Origin: Acidobacteriota bacterium
GTDB taxonomy: Bacteria > Acidobacteriota > Terriglobia > Terriglobales > Acidobacteriaceae
Length of the DNA stretch: 18,973 nucleotides
Assembly: GCA_021778315.1 (NCBI GenBank)
Contig: JAJYCQ010000033.1
Location: forward strand, 1 to 18,973
Reading direction: 5' to 3'
Of the stretch, positions 1-6,256 are shown piece after piece; position 1 is the first letter of the stretch, and every line of letters starts with the position of its first letter. The notes below the pieces were generated by a model. It ran no database searches. It saw only the letters and a program-made list of their open reading frames with translations, and was not told the origin of the DNA. The position numbers and the translations under genes are program-made.

Positions 1-426
<426 letters not shown>

Positions 427-450
427 TTCCGTCGGTGGTTGGAACCTGTG

Positions 451-486
451 CGGCCCGCCTCTTCGGAGAGCGGGCCGACTTCGTTT
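451..486. terminator. Hairpin terminator between convergent gap and DUF6629 gene
   Basis: The arms CGGCCCGC (451-458) and GCGGGCCG (470-477) pair perfectly. Inside them CTC-TTCG-GAG forms a second helix capped by a UUCG tetraloop, with one bulged A. A short T-containing tract (ACTTCGTTT) follows on the plus strand. The hairpin lies between two genes that converge, so it may serve both. Confidence 0.7.
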
Positions 487-491
487 GAGGC

Positions 492-1154
492 TCAGATGGC
501 GTCGACGTATTTGAAGGGACGGATGCCGGCGGACTTCCAGAAGTAGGCGAGGATGATGATGCTGGCGATGGCTGCGTAGGCGCACCACAGCGAGGTGAAG
601 GCATAGCGCTTTACGGCCATTACTGTAAGCAGGATGATGAGGTTGGCGGCTCCGAAGAGGACCATGTCCTTGACCTTGGAGAAGAAGAGCGAGCCGCAGG
701 TGGCGATGACGTAGAGGATGGCCAGGGTGGTGTTGTTGGTGCCGGGGTTGATGTAGACGATACTGTTGCCCCGGACGGAGATTTGCGTGGGAAAGGCGAT
801 GAGCGCCCAGAGCATGTAGAGGGCGGTGCCGGTTCCGATGATGAGAAAGGGCCACATGCGGCGGCGGTTTTTGACGGAGGATTCAAAGAGCATGACGCTG
901 AGGGGGATGAGGAACGGGAGCAGGCCCTGGGCGTAGAGCATGAAGGCGGCTCCCATGTTGTGCATGACGATGGGGGAGACGTGGCCGTCGAGGCCGAGCC
1001 AGACGAAGCCTTCGATGAACTGGTGGATGGCGAAGAGAGTGGGGAGCGAGGCGAAGAGGAGCTCGCGGCGGTGCTTGACCTGGGTGAGGGTGGTGACTCC
1101 GACGGCGGCGAGGACGCCGCTGCCTACGAAGTTCGCGGTTGCGGAAAAGCACAT
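492..1154 (-). CDS. DUF6629 family integral membrane protein
   Basis: Predicted polytopic inner-membrane protein of 220 residues and unknown function. It begins MCFSATANFVGSG, the signature of the DUF6629 family, followed by the family segment LPTLFAIHQFIEGFVWL at about 37-53. Hydrophobic stretches near 8-22, 33-53, 65-90, 102-121, 143-158, 166-180 and 188-206 suggest about seven membrane helices. I chose the ATG at 1154 because the family N-terminus starts exactly there and a GAGGA sits 9 bases upstream. An open frame continues to 1292, but that part would overlap the divergent RidA-like gene and has no similarity. The gene is transcribed away from the RidA-like gene and converges on gap. 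No catalytic motif is evident. If the initiator Met is removed, Cys would be N-terminal. Confidence 0.85.
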   Translation of the reverse strand: MCFSATANFVGSGVLAAVGVTTLTQVKHRRELLFASLPTLFAIHQFIEGFVWLGLDGHVSPIVMHNMGAAFMLYAQGLLPFLIPLSVMLFESSVKNRRRMWPFLIIGTGTALYMLWALIAFPTQISVRGNSIVYINPGTNNTTLAILYVIATCGSLFFSKVKDMVLFGAANLIILLTVMAVKRYAFTSLWCAYAAIASIIILAYFWKSAGIRPFKYVDAI

Positions 1155-1180
1155 CGGGGTGAGTCCTCTACGTTGTGGCG

Positions 1181-1186
1181 ATGATA
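1181..1186 (-). promoter_or_regulatory. Candidate -10 box for the DUF6629 gene
   Basis: The minus strand reads TATCAT, one mismatch from TATAAT, about 26 bases before the ATG. Transcription would begin near 1174, leaving room for the GAGGA ribosome site at 1164-1168. No convincing -35 box is visible. Confidence 0.4.
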
Positions 1187-1210
1187 GCCTAAGCGGGGCA
1201 TGGCTGCGGT

Positions 1211-1216
1211 TATCAT
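1211..1216 (+). promoter_or_regulatory. Candidate -10 box giving a leaderless RidA-like mRNA
   Basis: TATCAT ends 6 bases before the ATG at 1223, so transcription would start at or next to the start codon. No Shine-Dalgarno is present. The same geometry recurs at six other genes in this window. No clear -35 box is visible. Confidence 0.45.
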
Positions 1217-1222
1217 GTGGGG

Positions 1223-1606
1223 ATGAGCTCAAATCCTTTGCGTACGAATATTGCTGGAACGTCTCCTTATGAACCGACCATTGGGTTCTCACGCGCGGTG
1301 CGGATTGGGAATGTGGTGCATGTGTCGGGGACGGGGCCGGTGGGGGCTGAGGAGTTGAGCGCGGCGGAGCAGACGCGGGTGGTGCTGGGAATTATTGAAG
1401 CGGCGCTGAAGCAGGCGGGGGCGGGGTTCGAGGATGTGGTGCGGACGCGGATGTTCCTGGCGCATGCGGAGGATTGGGAAGAGATTGGGCGGGCGCATGG
1501 TGAAGTGTTTGGAACGATTCGTCCGGCGTCCACGATGGTGGTCGCGGCACTGCTGAATCCGAAGTGGCGGGTGGAGATTGAGGCCGAGGCGGTGGTGGGT
1601 GGCTGA
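1223..1606 (+). CDS. RidA/YjgF/YER057c-superfamily protein lacking the catalytic Arg
   Basis: A 127-residue protein of the Rid superfamily, small trimeric cytoplasmic proteins. Archetypal RidA hydrolyses reactive enamines and imines made by PLP enzymes. Evidence is the N-terminal fold pattern GFSRAVRIGNVVHVSGTGPV (21-40), the helix ending in GAGFEDVVRTRMFL, and the C-terminal VEIEAEAV. Aligned without gaps from that C-terminal segment, the PAR-S motif of E. coli RidA (Arg105, which holds the substrate carboxylate) becomes PAST here, with Ser103 in place of Arg. It is therefore unlikely to be a classical RidA and more likely belongs to one of the Arg-lacking Rid subfamilies of uncertain function. 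The ATG at 1223 is chosen over a GTG at 1217 because of the -10 box 6 bases before it. Upstream it diverges from the DUF6629 gene. Confidence 0.88.
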   Translation: MSSNPLRTNIAGTSPYEPTIGFSRAVRIGNVVHVSGTGPVGAEELSAAEQTRVVLGIIEAALKQAGAGFEDVVRTRMFLAHAEDWEEIGRAHGEVFGTIRPASTMVVAALLNPKWRVEIEAEAVVGG

Positions 1607-1645
1607 GGGTCTGTGGAACCCTGATCGCACGAGCGGGATGTGGGG

Positions 1646-1657
1646 CAACCGCGGTTG
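1646..1657. promoter_or_regulatory. 12-base perfect palindrome upstream of the aldehyde dehydrogenase
   Basis: CAACCGCGGTTG is its own reverse complement. It lies in the 188-base gap between the RidA-like gene and the aldehyde dehydrogenase, about 40 bases upstream of the inverted repeat at 1685-1702. It could be a second operator half or chance. No regulator gene is adjacent. Confidence 0.3.
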
Positions 1658-1684
1658 AATTTGCTGGGATGGAAATCGCTTTTG

Positions 1685-1702
1685 CGTCTGTAAGGACAGA
1701 CG
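1685..1702. promoter_or_regulatory. Inverted repeat, candidate operator over the aldehyde dehydrogenase promoter
   Basis: CGTCTGT (1685-1691) and ACAGACG (1696-1702) form a perfect 7-base inverted repeat around AAGG. The repeat covers a candidate -35 box (AGGACA, 1693-1698) of the promoter described at 1693-1722, a normal place for a dimeric repressor. As RNA it could also fold into a hairpin, but no T-run follows, so a terminator is less likely. Confidence 0.4.
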
Positions 1703-1722
1703 TGTTGCGGCGGTGCTAGAGT
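1693..1722 (+). promoter_or_regulatory. Candidate extended -10 promoter of the aldehyde dehydrogenase
   Basis: TGC-TAGAGT at 1714-1722 fits an extended -10 (TGn plus TAnnnT). AGGACA at 1693-1698 is a 4-of-6 match to the -35 consensus with an 18-base spacer. Transcription would begin near 1729, giving a leader of about 65 bases that holds the strong ribosome site GAGGAG at 1782-1787. Confidence 0.35.
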
Positions 1723-1794
1723 TCTGCGGTTAGGAAAACGGCGGCTCGAACCGAGGCGTGCCCGGGTAGAGCTGCTTTACCGAGGAGCCTCCCC

Positions 1795-3306
1795 ATGGCA
1801 ACAGCGACTACCCCCGTGATCGACGCCCGTTTGGGCGCCGCAGCCTCAGCGTTCGTCAGCAGCAAACATCAGATGTATATCGATGGAAAGTTCACGTCGG
1901 CTTCGGCGGGAAAGACGTTTGCGGTCTTCAACCCGGCTACGGGCGAAGAGATCTGCCAGGTTCCTGAGGGCGATCATGTGGACGTGGATCGAGCGGTGCG
2001 AGCGGCTCGGCGGGCGTTTGATGGAGGGGCGTGGCCGGCGATGTCGCCGTCGAAGCGCGGGCAACTGCTGTACCGGCTGGCGGATTTGCTGGAGCAGCAT
2101 ACGGAGGAGTTTGCGCAACTGGAGTCGCTGGATAATGGCAAGCCGGTGTCGGTGGCGAGGGTGGCGGATGTTCCTCTGGCGGTGGACCTGTTCCGGTATA
2201 TGTCGGGCTGGGCTACGAAGACGCTGGGGTCGACGATTCCTCTGTCGGCTGGAAATGATTTTCTGAGCTATACGGTGCGTGAGCCGATTGGCGTGGTGGC
2301 GCAGATTATTCCGTGGAATTTTCCTCTGCTGATGGCGGCGTGGAAGCTGGGGCCGGCGCTGGCTACGGGCAATACGGTGGTGATGAAGCTGGCGGAGCAG
2401 ACGCCGCTGACCGGGCTGCGTCTGGCGCAGCTGTTCGATGAGGCCGGCTTCCCTCCCGGCGTGGTGAATATCCTGACGGGCTTCGGCGAGCCTTGCGGCG
2501 CTCCACTGGCGGCACATGATCTGGTGGATAAAGTTGCGTTCACTGGATCGACTGAAGTGGGCAAGCTGATTGCGAAGGCGGCTACCGGGAATCTGAAGAA
2601 GGTGACGCTGGAGCTGGGCGGCAAGAGTCCGGCGATTATTTTTCCGGATGCGGATATGGACGCGGCGATTGCAGGGGCGGCCTCGGCGATCTTCTTCAAC
2701 CAGGGACAGTGCTGCTGTGCGGGCTCGCGATTGTTTGCGCATGAGAGCGTGTTCGACCAGGTGGTGAGCGGGATGAGCGATATTGCGACGAAGATCAAGA
2801 TTGGGCATGGGCTCGACCCGTCGACTGAGCTAGGGCCGTTGGTGAGCGATGAGCAGTTTGCTCGCGTGAACGGGTTCCTCAAGAGCGGGCGGGAGCAGGG
2901 TGCGTCGTTTGGCGCGGGCGGGAAGATGCATGAAGGGCGCGGGTATTTTGTGGAGCCGGCGGTGTTGTCGAATGTGCGGCCAGGGATGAAGGTGGTGGAC
3001 GAGGAGATCTTTGGGCCAGTGGTGGTGGCGCAGAGCTTTGCTACGGACGCGGACCTGGAGCGGCTGGCGGCGCAGGCGAATGACACGATCTATGGGCTGG
3101 CGGCCAGTGTGTGGACGAAGGATCTGTCGGCGGCACACAAGATGGCGCGGCGGATCAAGGCGGGCACGGTGTGGGTGAACTGCCACAATGTGTTCGACGC
3201 GGCGCTGCCGTTTGGAGGGTACAAGCAGTCGGGCTGGGGCCGCGAGATGGGCGCAGAGGTGCTGAACAATTACACCGAAGTGAAGGCGGTTACGATCAAA
3301 CTGTAA
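1795..3306 (+). CDS. NAD(P)-dependent aldehyde dehydrogenase (ALDH superfamily)
   Basis: A full-length 503-residue ALDH, which oxidises aldehydes to carboxylates through a thiohemiacetal intermediate in the cytoplasm. The whole catalytic set is visible: PWNFP with the oxyanion Asn175, the cofactor-loop segment VVMKLAEQTPL at 195-205, the general base Glu273 in LELGGKSP, the nucleophile Cys307 (middle Cys of GQCCCAGSR) and Glu404 in EEIFGPVV. The length and triple Cys resemble ALDH1/2-like and bacterial betaine, phenylacetaldehyde or generic aldehyde dehydrogenases. The substrate cannot be read from sequence. The ATG at 1795 has a GAGGAG seven bases upstream. A candidate promoter with an overlapping inverted repeat lies in the 5' gap, and a strong terminator follows the gene. 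It therefore looks like a separately regulated single-gene unit, not part of the flanking glycolysis transcript. Confidence 0.93.
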   Translation: MATATTPVIDARLGAAASAFVSSKHQMYIDGKFTSASAGKTFAVFNPATGEEICQVPEGDHVDVDRAVRAARRAFDGGAWPAMSPSKRGQLLYRLADLLEQHTEEFAQLESLDNGKPVSVARVADVPLAVDLFRYMSGWATKTLGSTIPLSAGNDFLSYTVREPIGVVAQIIPWNFPLLMAAWKLGPALATGNTVVMKLAEQTPLTGLRLAQLFDEAGFPPGVVNILTGFGEPCGAPLAAHDLVDKVAFTGSTEVGKLIAKAATGNLKKVTLELGGKSPAIIFPDADMDAAIAGAASAIFFNQGQCCCAGSRLFAHESVFDQVVSGMSDIATKIKIGHGLDPSTELGPLVSDEQFARVNGFLKSGREQGASFGAGGKMHEGRGYFVEPAVLSNVRPGMKVVDEEIFGPVVVAQSFATDADLERLAAQANDTIYGLAASVWTKDLSAAHKMARRIKAGTVWVNCHNVFDAALPFGGYKQSGWGREMGAEVLNNYTEVKAVTIKL

Positions 3307-3332
3307 GGTTAGCAACGCTGGACGCCTGGCTG

Positions 3333-3382
3333 GGCCCCGACGGATTTTTGTGTGATGTTTCGCACAGCCGGAGGGGCCTTTT
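3333..3382 (+). terminator. Long intrinsic terminator after the aldehyde dehydrogenase
   Basis: The outer stem GGCCCC (3333-3338) pairs with GGGGCC (3373-3378). It continues through a tandem G-A mismatch into CGG/CCG, and the apical part TGTGTGA/TCGCACA (3349-3355/3360-3366, one G-U pair) closes on a TGTT loop. TTTT follows directly at 3379-3382. This is a good rho-independent terminator 26 bases after the stop codon, and it separates this gene from pgk. Confidence 0.75.
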
Positions 3383-3407
3383 GCTGTCCATTCGGGCCTC
3401 AGTCGTT

Positions 3408-3413
3408 TATCCT
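3408..3413 (+). promoter_or_regulatory. Candidate -10 box giving a leaderless pgk mRNA
   Basis: TATCCT ends 7 bases before the pgk ATG at 3421, just downstream of the terminator at 3333-3382. The 7 bases between are TCTCGCA, with no Shine-Dalgarno. The same hexamer and spacing occur before the M20 deacylase gene on the other strand. Confidence 0.5.
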
Positions 3414-3420
3414 TCTCGCA

Positions 3421-4632
3421 ATGTCCAAGCTTTCGATTCGCGACCTCGATCTGACCGGCAAGCGTGTTTTCATCCGCGTTGATTTTAACGTTCCGCTCTC
3501 GAAAGAGGGCACGATCACGGACGACACTCGCATACGCGAGACGATACCGACGATTGAGTATGCGCTGCGGCGGAAGGCGAAGGTGATTCTGGCGGCGCAC
3601 CTGGGAAGGCCGAAGGGCAAGCATGTGGACTCGATGAGTCTGCGGCCAGTGGTGGCGCGGCTGCGGATGCTGCTGGACCATGTTCTGGATGAGGATGAGA
3701 ATGTGGCGTTCGCTCCGGATTGCGTGGGGCCGGTGGCGCTGGAGATGGCGAATAACCTGGAGCCGGGGCAGACACTGCTGCTGGAGAATCTGCGCTTCCA
3801 TCCGGGCGAAGAGTTGAATGATCCGGGATTTGCGGAGGAGCTGGCGGGGCTGTGCGATGTGTATGTGAACGACGCGTTTGGGGCTGCGCACCGGGCGCAT
3901 GCGTCGACCGAGGGGATCACGCATTATGTGGTGCAGTCGGCGGCGGGGCTGCTGATGGAGAAAGAGCTGAACTACATGGGCAAGGCGGTGACGGAGCCGT
4001 TCCGTCCGTTTGTGGCGATCATTGGCGGGGCGAAGGTGTCGGACAAGATTGAGGTCATCAATGCGTTGCTGGACCGCGTGGACTCGCTGCTGATTGGCGG
4101 GGCGATGGCGTATACGTTTCTGAATGCGCAGGGACAGTCGACGGGCAAGTCGCTGGTGGAGGGCGATAAGACGGATATCGCGCGGGCCGCGATGAAGAAG
4201 GCCGATGAGCGCGGCGTGAAGTTTCTGCTGCCGATCGATCATGTGCTGGCGGACAGGTTTGGGGCGGATGCGAAGACGCAGATCTTTAGCGGCAAGGGGC
4301 CGTTCCCCGCGGAGTGGATGGCGCTGGATATTGGGCCGGAGACGGTGAAGATGTTTGCCGCGGAGATTGCGGACGCTGCAACGGTGGTCTGGAACGGGCC
4401 GATGGGCGTGGCGGAACTGGCTCCGTTTGCGAAGGGCACGAACGCGATTGCGAAGGCGCTGGCGAAGAATGAGGACGCGATCACGATTGTGGGCGGAGGA
4501 GATTCGGTGGCAGCGCTGCATAATTCGGGAGTCGCGGACAAGATCACGCACATCTCTACGGGTGGCGGCGCTAGCCTGGAGTTTCTTGAGGGTAAGGTGC
4601 TGCCAGGGGTTGCGGCTCTGACGGAGAAGTAG
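3421..4632 (+). CDS. pgk: Phosphoglycerate kinase
   Basis: A complete 403-residue phosphoglycerate kinase, which transfers phosphate from 1,3-bisphosphoglycerate to ADP and makes ATP. N-domain motifs are RVDFNVPL (19-26), the substrate-binding HLGRPKGK (60-67) and LENLRFHPGEE (121-131). C-domain nucleotide-binding motifs are IGGAKVSDKI (201-210), VVWNGPMGV (322-330) and GGGDSVAAL (358-366). The ATG at 3421 gives the normal family N-terminus. An upstream in-frame ATG at 3352 lies inside the preceding terminator hairpin and would add 23 unrelated residues, so it is rejected. No Shine-Dalgarno precedes the start, which fits leaderless translation. tpiA follows 78 bases downstream on the same strand with no terminator between, so the two are probably co-transcribed. 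Confidence 0.97.
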   Translation: MSKLSIRDLDLTGKRVFIRVDFNVPLSKEGTITDDTRIRETIPTIEYALRRKAKVILAAHLGRPKGKHVDSMSLRPVVARLRMLLDHVLDEDENVAFAPDCVGPVALEMANNLEPGQTLLLENLRFHPGEELNDPGFAEELAGLCDVYVNDAFGAAHRAHASTEGITHYVVQSAAGLLMEKELNYMGKAVTEPFRPFVAIIGGAKVSDKIEVINALLDRVDSLLIGGAMAYTFLNAQGQSTGKSLVEGDKTDIARAAMKKADERGVKFLLPIDHVLADRFGADAKTQIFSGKGPFPAEWMALDIGPETVKMFAAEIADAATVVWNGPMGVAELAPFAKGTNAIAKALAKNEDAITIVGGGDSVAALHNSGVADKITHISTGGGASLEFLEGKVLPGVAALTEK

Positions 4633-4710
4633 TGTGCGATAGGCGGGCAGAACTCTTGCCAGATGCTGCGGTGCGCCCGTAGTCTCCACTAACGTAACGC
4701 AGGAGAATGA

Positions 4711-5463
4711 ATGCGGAAGCCCATCATTGCTGGTAACTGGAAGATGTACAAGACGCCGAAGGAGTCGCTGGCGTTTCTGGATGCGCTATTTCCGCTGGTG
4801 GAGGGTCATGAGCGGGATGAGATTCTGGTGTTCCCTACGATGAGCTCGCTGGGGTATGTGCTGGAGGCGACGTTCGGCACGAATGTGAAGGCCGGGGCGC
4901 AGAATATGCACTGGCTGAACGAGGGGCCGTATACGGGGCAGACGTCGCCGACGATGCTGGTGTCGATTGGGTGCAGGCATGTGCTGCTGGGGCACTCGGA
5001 GCAGAGGCTGTATTTCAACGAGACGTATGAGCGCGTGAACCTGAAGTTGAAGGCGGCGATCAACCACGGGATTACTCCGATTGTGTGCGTGGGCGAGTTG
5101 CTGGCGGAGCGCGAAGACATGCGGACGGAGGAGACGCTGCGGAACCAGGTGCGGGCGGCGTTGCGGAATATTTCCGCGAGTGAGGCCCGGCGACTAGTGA
5201 TTGCGTATGAGCCGATCTGGGCGATTGGGACGGGGTCGACGGCGAGCCCGGAGGTGGCTGCGGAGGCGCATGCGATCATCCGGAACGAGCTGAGCCATTG
5301 CTGCGGGGAACAGACGGCGGCGAATACGCGGATTCTGTATGGGGGGTCGGTGAAGCCGGAGAATATCGGGGCGCTGATGGCGCAGGATGATATCGATGGG
5401 GCGCTGGTGGGTGGGGCTAGCCTGGTGCCAACTACGTTTGCGGAGATCGTGCACTACTCGTAG
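4711..5463 (+). CDS. tpiA: Triosephosphate isomerase
   Basis: A complete 250-residue TIM-barrel enzyme that interconverts dihydroxyacetone phosphate and glyceraldehyde 3-phosphate. Catalytic residues are all present: Asn9 and Lys11 in AGNWKMY, His95 and Glu97 in LLGHSEQR, and Glu167 at the start of the flexible lid YEPIWAIGTG. The phosphate-binding YGGSV is at 210-214. Two usually charged positions are changed: the common TGE is TGQ (Gln77), and the common HSERR is HSEQR (Gln98). Both lie in interface loops in known TIMs, and their numbering matches the trypanosomal enzyme. The ATG at 4711 follows AGGAG at 4701-4705 with five-base spacing. The gene lies downstream of pgk and ends facing lepB, with two stem-loops in the gap. 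The enzyme is probably active. Confidence 0.97.
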   Translation: MRKPIIAGNWKMYKTPKESLAFLDALFPLVEGHERDEILVFPTMSSLGYVLEATFGTNVKAGAQNMHWLNEGPYTGQTSPTMLVSIGCRHVLLGHSEQRLYFNETYERVNLKLKAAINHGITPIVCVGELLAEREDMRTEETLRNQVRAALRNISASEARRLVIAYEPIWAIGTGSTASPEVAAEAHAIIRNELSHCCGEQTAANTRILYGGSVKPENIGALMAQDDIDGALVGGASLVPTTFAEIVHYS

Positions 5464-5473
5464 GGGGATGGCT

Positions 5474-5530
5474 CGGGGTCTGAAGCCCCGAATTCTCCTG
5501 GTGGGGCTGTGCCGGGACTGAAGTCCCGGC
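5474..5530. repeat. Pair of TGAA-loop palindromes between tpiA and lepB
   Basis: Two stem-loops share one design. The first is CGGGG (5474-5478) with CCCCG (5486-5490) around TC-TGAA-G. The second is a perfect 8-base stem, GCCGGGAC (5511-5518) and GTCCCGGC (5523-5530), around TGAA. Both lie between convergent genes, so they could end transcription from either side, though no long T-run follows. Similar loops appear at 15034-15085. I recall such palindromes as frequent between acidobacterial genes, which would make them a REP-like family. That part is memory and inference. Confidence 0.55.
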
Positions 5531-5563
5531 CTATCTCAGAAGCAAGAGCAAAGGCGGAAGCGG

Positions 5564-6172
5564 TTAGTGGACCAGGCCGGCCTGGTCCATGGGCCAGTAG
5601 ACGAAGGCGGCCTTGCCGTAGATGAGGGGGCGGGGGACGGGGCCGAAGTCGCGGCTGTCACTGGAGATGCTGCGGTGGTCTCCCATGACGAAGTACTCGC
5701 TTGGAGGGATGATCATCTCGGGCTGGGAGCGGTCGTCCTGGAACTGGGGGGGGACGTAGGGTTCGGAGAGGGCGACGCCGTTGACCCAGACGGTTCCGTG
5801 GTCAATGCGGAGGTGGTCGCCGGGGAGAGCGATGACTCGCTTGATGTAGCTTTTGGAGTGGTCCTGCGGGTAGAGGAAGACGACGACGTCGTCGCGGTGG
5901 ATGTCCTCGAAACGGTAGGCGAACTTGTTGATGAAGAGGCGGTCCTGATCCTCGAGCATGGGGAGCATGCTGGTGCCTTCCACTCGAACGGGCTGGTAGA
6001 GGAAGAGGATGATGAACATGGAGATCGCGATCGAGATGAGGAGGTCGCGGGACCAAGAGCGCCAGCCGGAGGGCTCGGGGGCGGCGGGGGCCAGGGGCGC
6101 GGCGAGAGGGGCCGGCTCGGGGTTCGGCGCGGGGGCTTGCTGGAGTTTGTCTTCGTGCTGCGTGTCTTGCAC
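5564..6172 (-). CDS. lepB: Signal peptidase I
   Basis: Membrane-bound serine protease (202 residues from the chosen start) that cuts signal peptides from exported proteins at the outer face of the inner membrane. A proline- and alanine-rich cytoplasmic N-terminus (about 1-40) is followed by one membrane anchor (about 43-59) and then the catalytic domain. The nucleophile Ser68 lies in EGTSMLPML, the general base Lys111 in YIKRVIALPGD, and the conserved GDHRSISSDSRDFG at 164-177. I chose the GTG at 6172 because GGGAGG lies 9 bases upstream. A longer GTG start at 6217 (217 residues) is possible and sits 5 bases after a TAATCT -10-like box. The gene lies downstream of the beta-lactamase-like gene in the same direction and may be co-transcribed or use its own promoter. 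It converges with tpiA. Confidence 0.93.
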   Translation of the reverse strand: MQDTQHEDKLQQAPAPNPEPAPLAAPLAPAAPEPSGWRSWSRDLLISIAISMFIILFLYQPVRVEGTSMLPMLEDQDRLFINKFAYRFEDIHRDDVVVFLYPQDHSKSYIKRVIALPGDHLRIDHGTVWVNGVALSEPYVPPQFQDDRSQPEMIIPPSEYFVMGDHRSISSDSRDFGPVPRPLIYGKAAFVYWPMDQAGLVH

Positions 6173-6222
6173 CGGCAAAAGCCTCCCATGCGCCCGTCCA
6201 CGGAGGGGCACAGTCACTTAAT

Positions 6223-6228
6223 AGATTA
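6223..6228 (-). promoter_or_regulatory. Candidate -10 box of lepB
   Basis: The minus strand reads TAATCT in the AT-rich gap between the beta-lactamase-like gene and lepB. Transcription would begin near 6216. That allows either a leaderless start at GTG 6217 or a leader of about 45 bases that includes the GGGAGG before GTG 6172. No good -35 box is visible. Confidence 0.35.
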
Positions 6229-6256
6229 GACGAACAATGTGAATCGTTGGCTACGT

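Noticed and set aside
1646..1722. Riboswitch in the gap before the aldehyde dehydrogenase
   Set aside because: No known aptamer core is recognisable. The repeats lie upstream of or over the likely promoter, not within the mRNA leader.
3352..3420. Upstream in-frame start for pgk
   Set aside because: It lies inside a terminator hairpin and would add 23 residues absent from the family N-terminus.
2830..4689. 619-codon open frame antisense to pgk and the ALDH 3' part
   Set aside because: Composition is dominated by Arg, His, Leu, Gln and Pro with no family motif, as expected for a frame opposite GC-rich coding sequence. pgk is certain.
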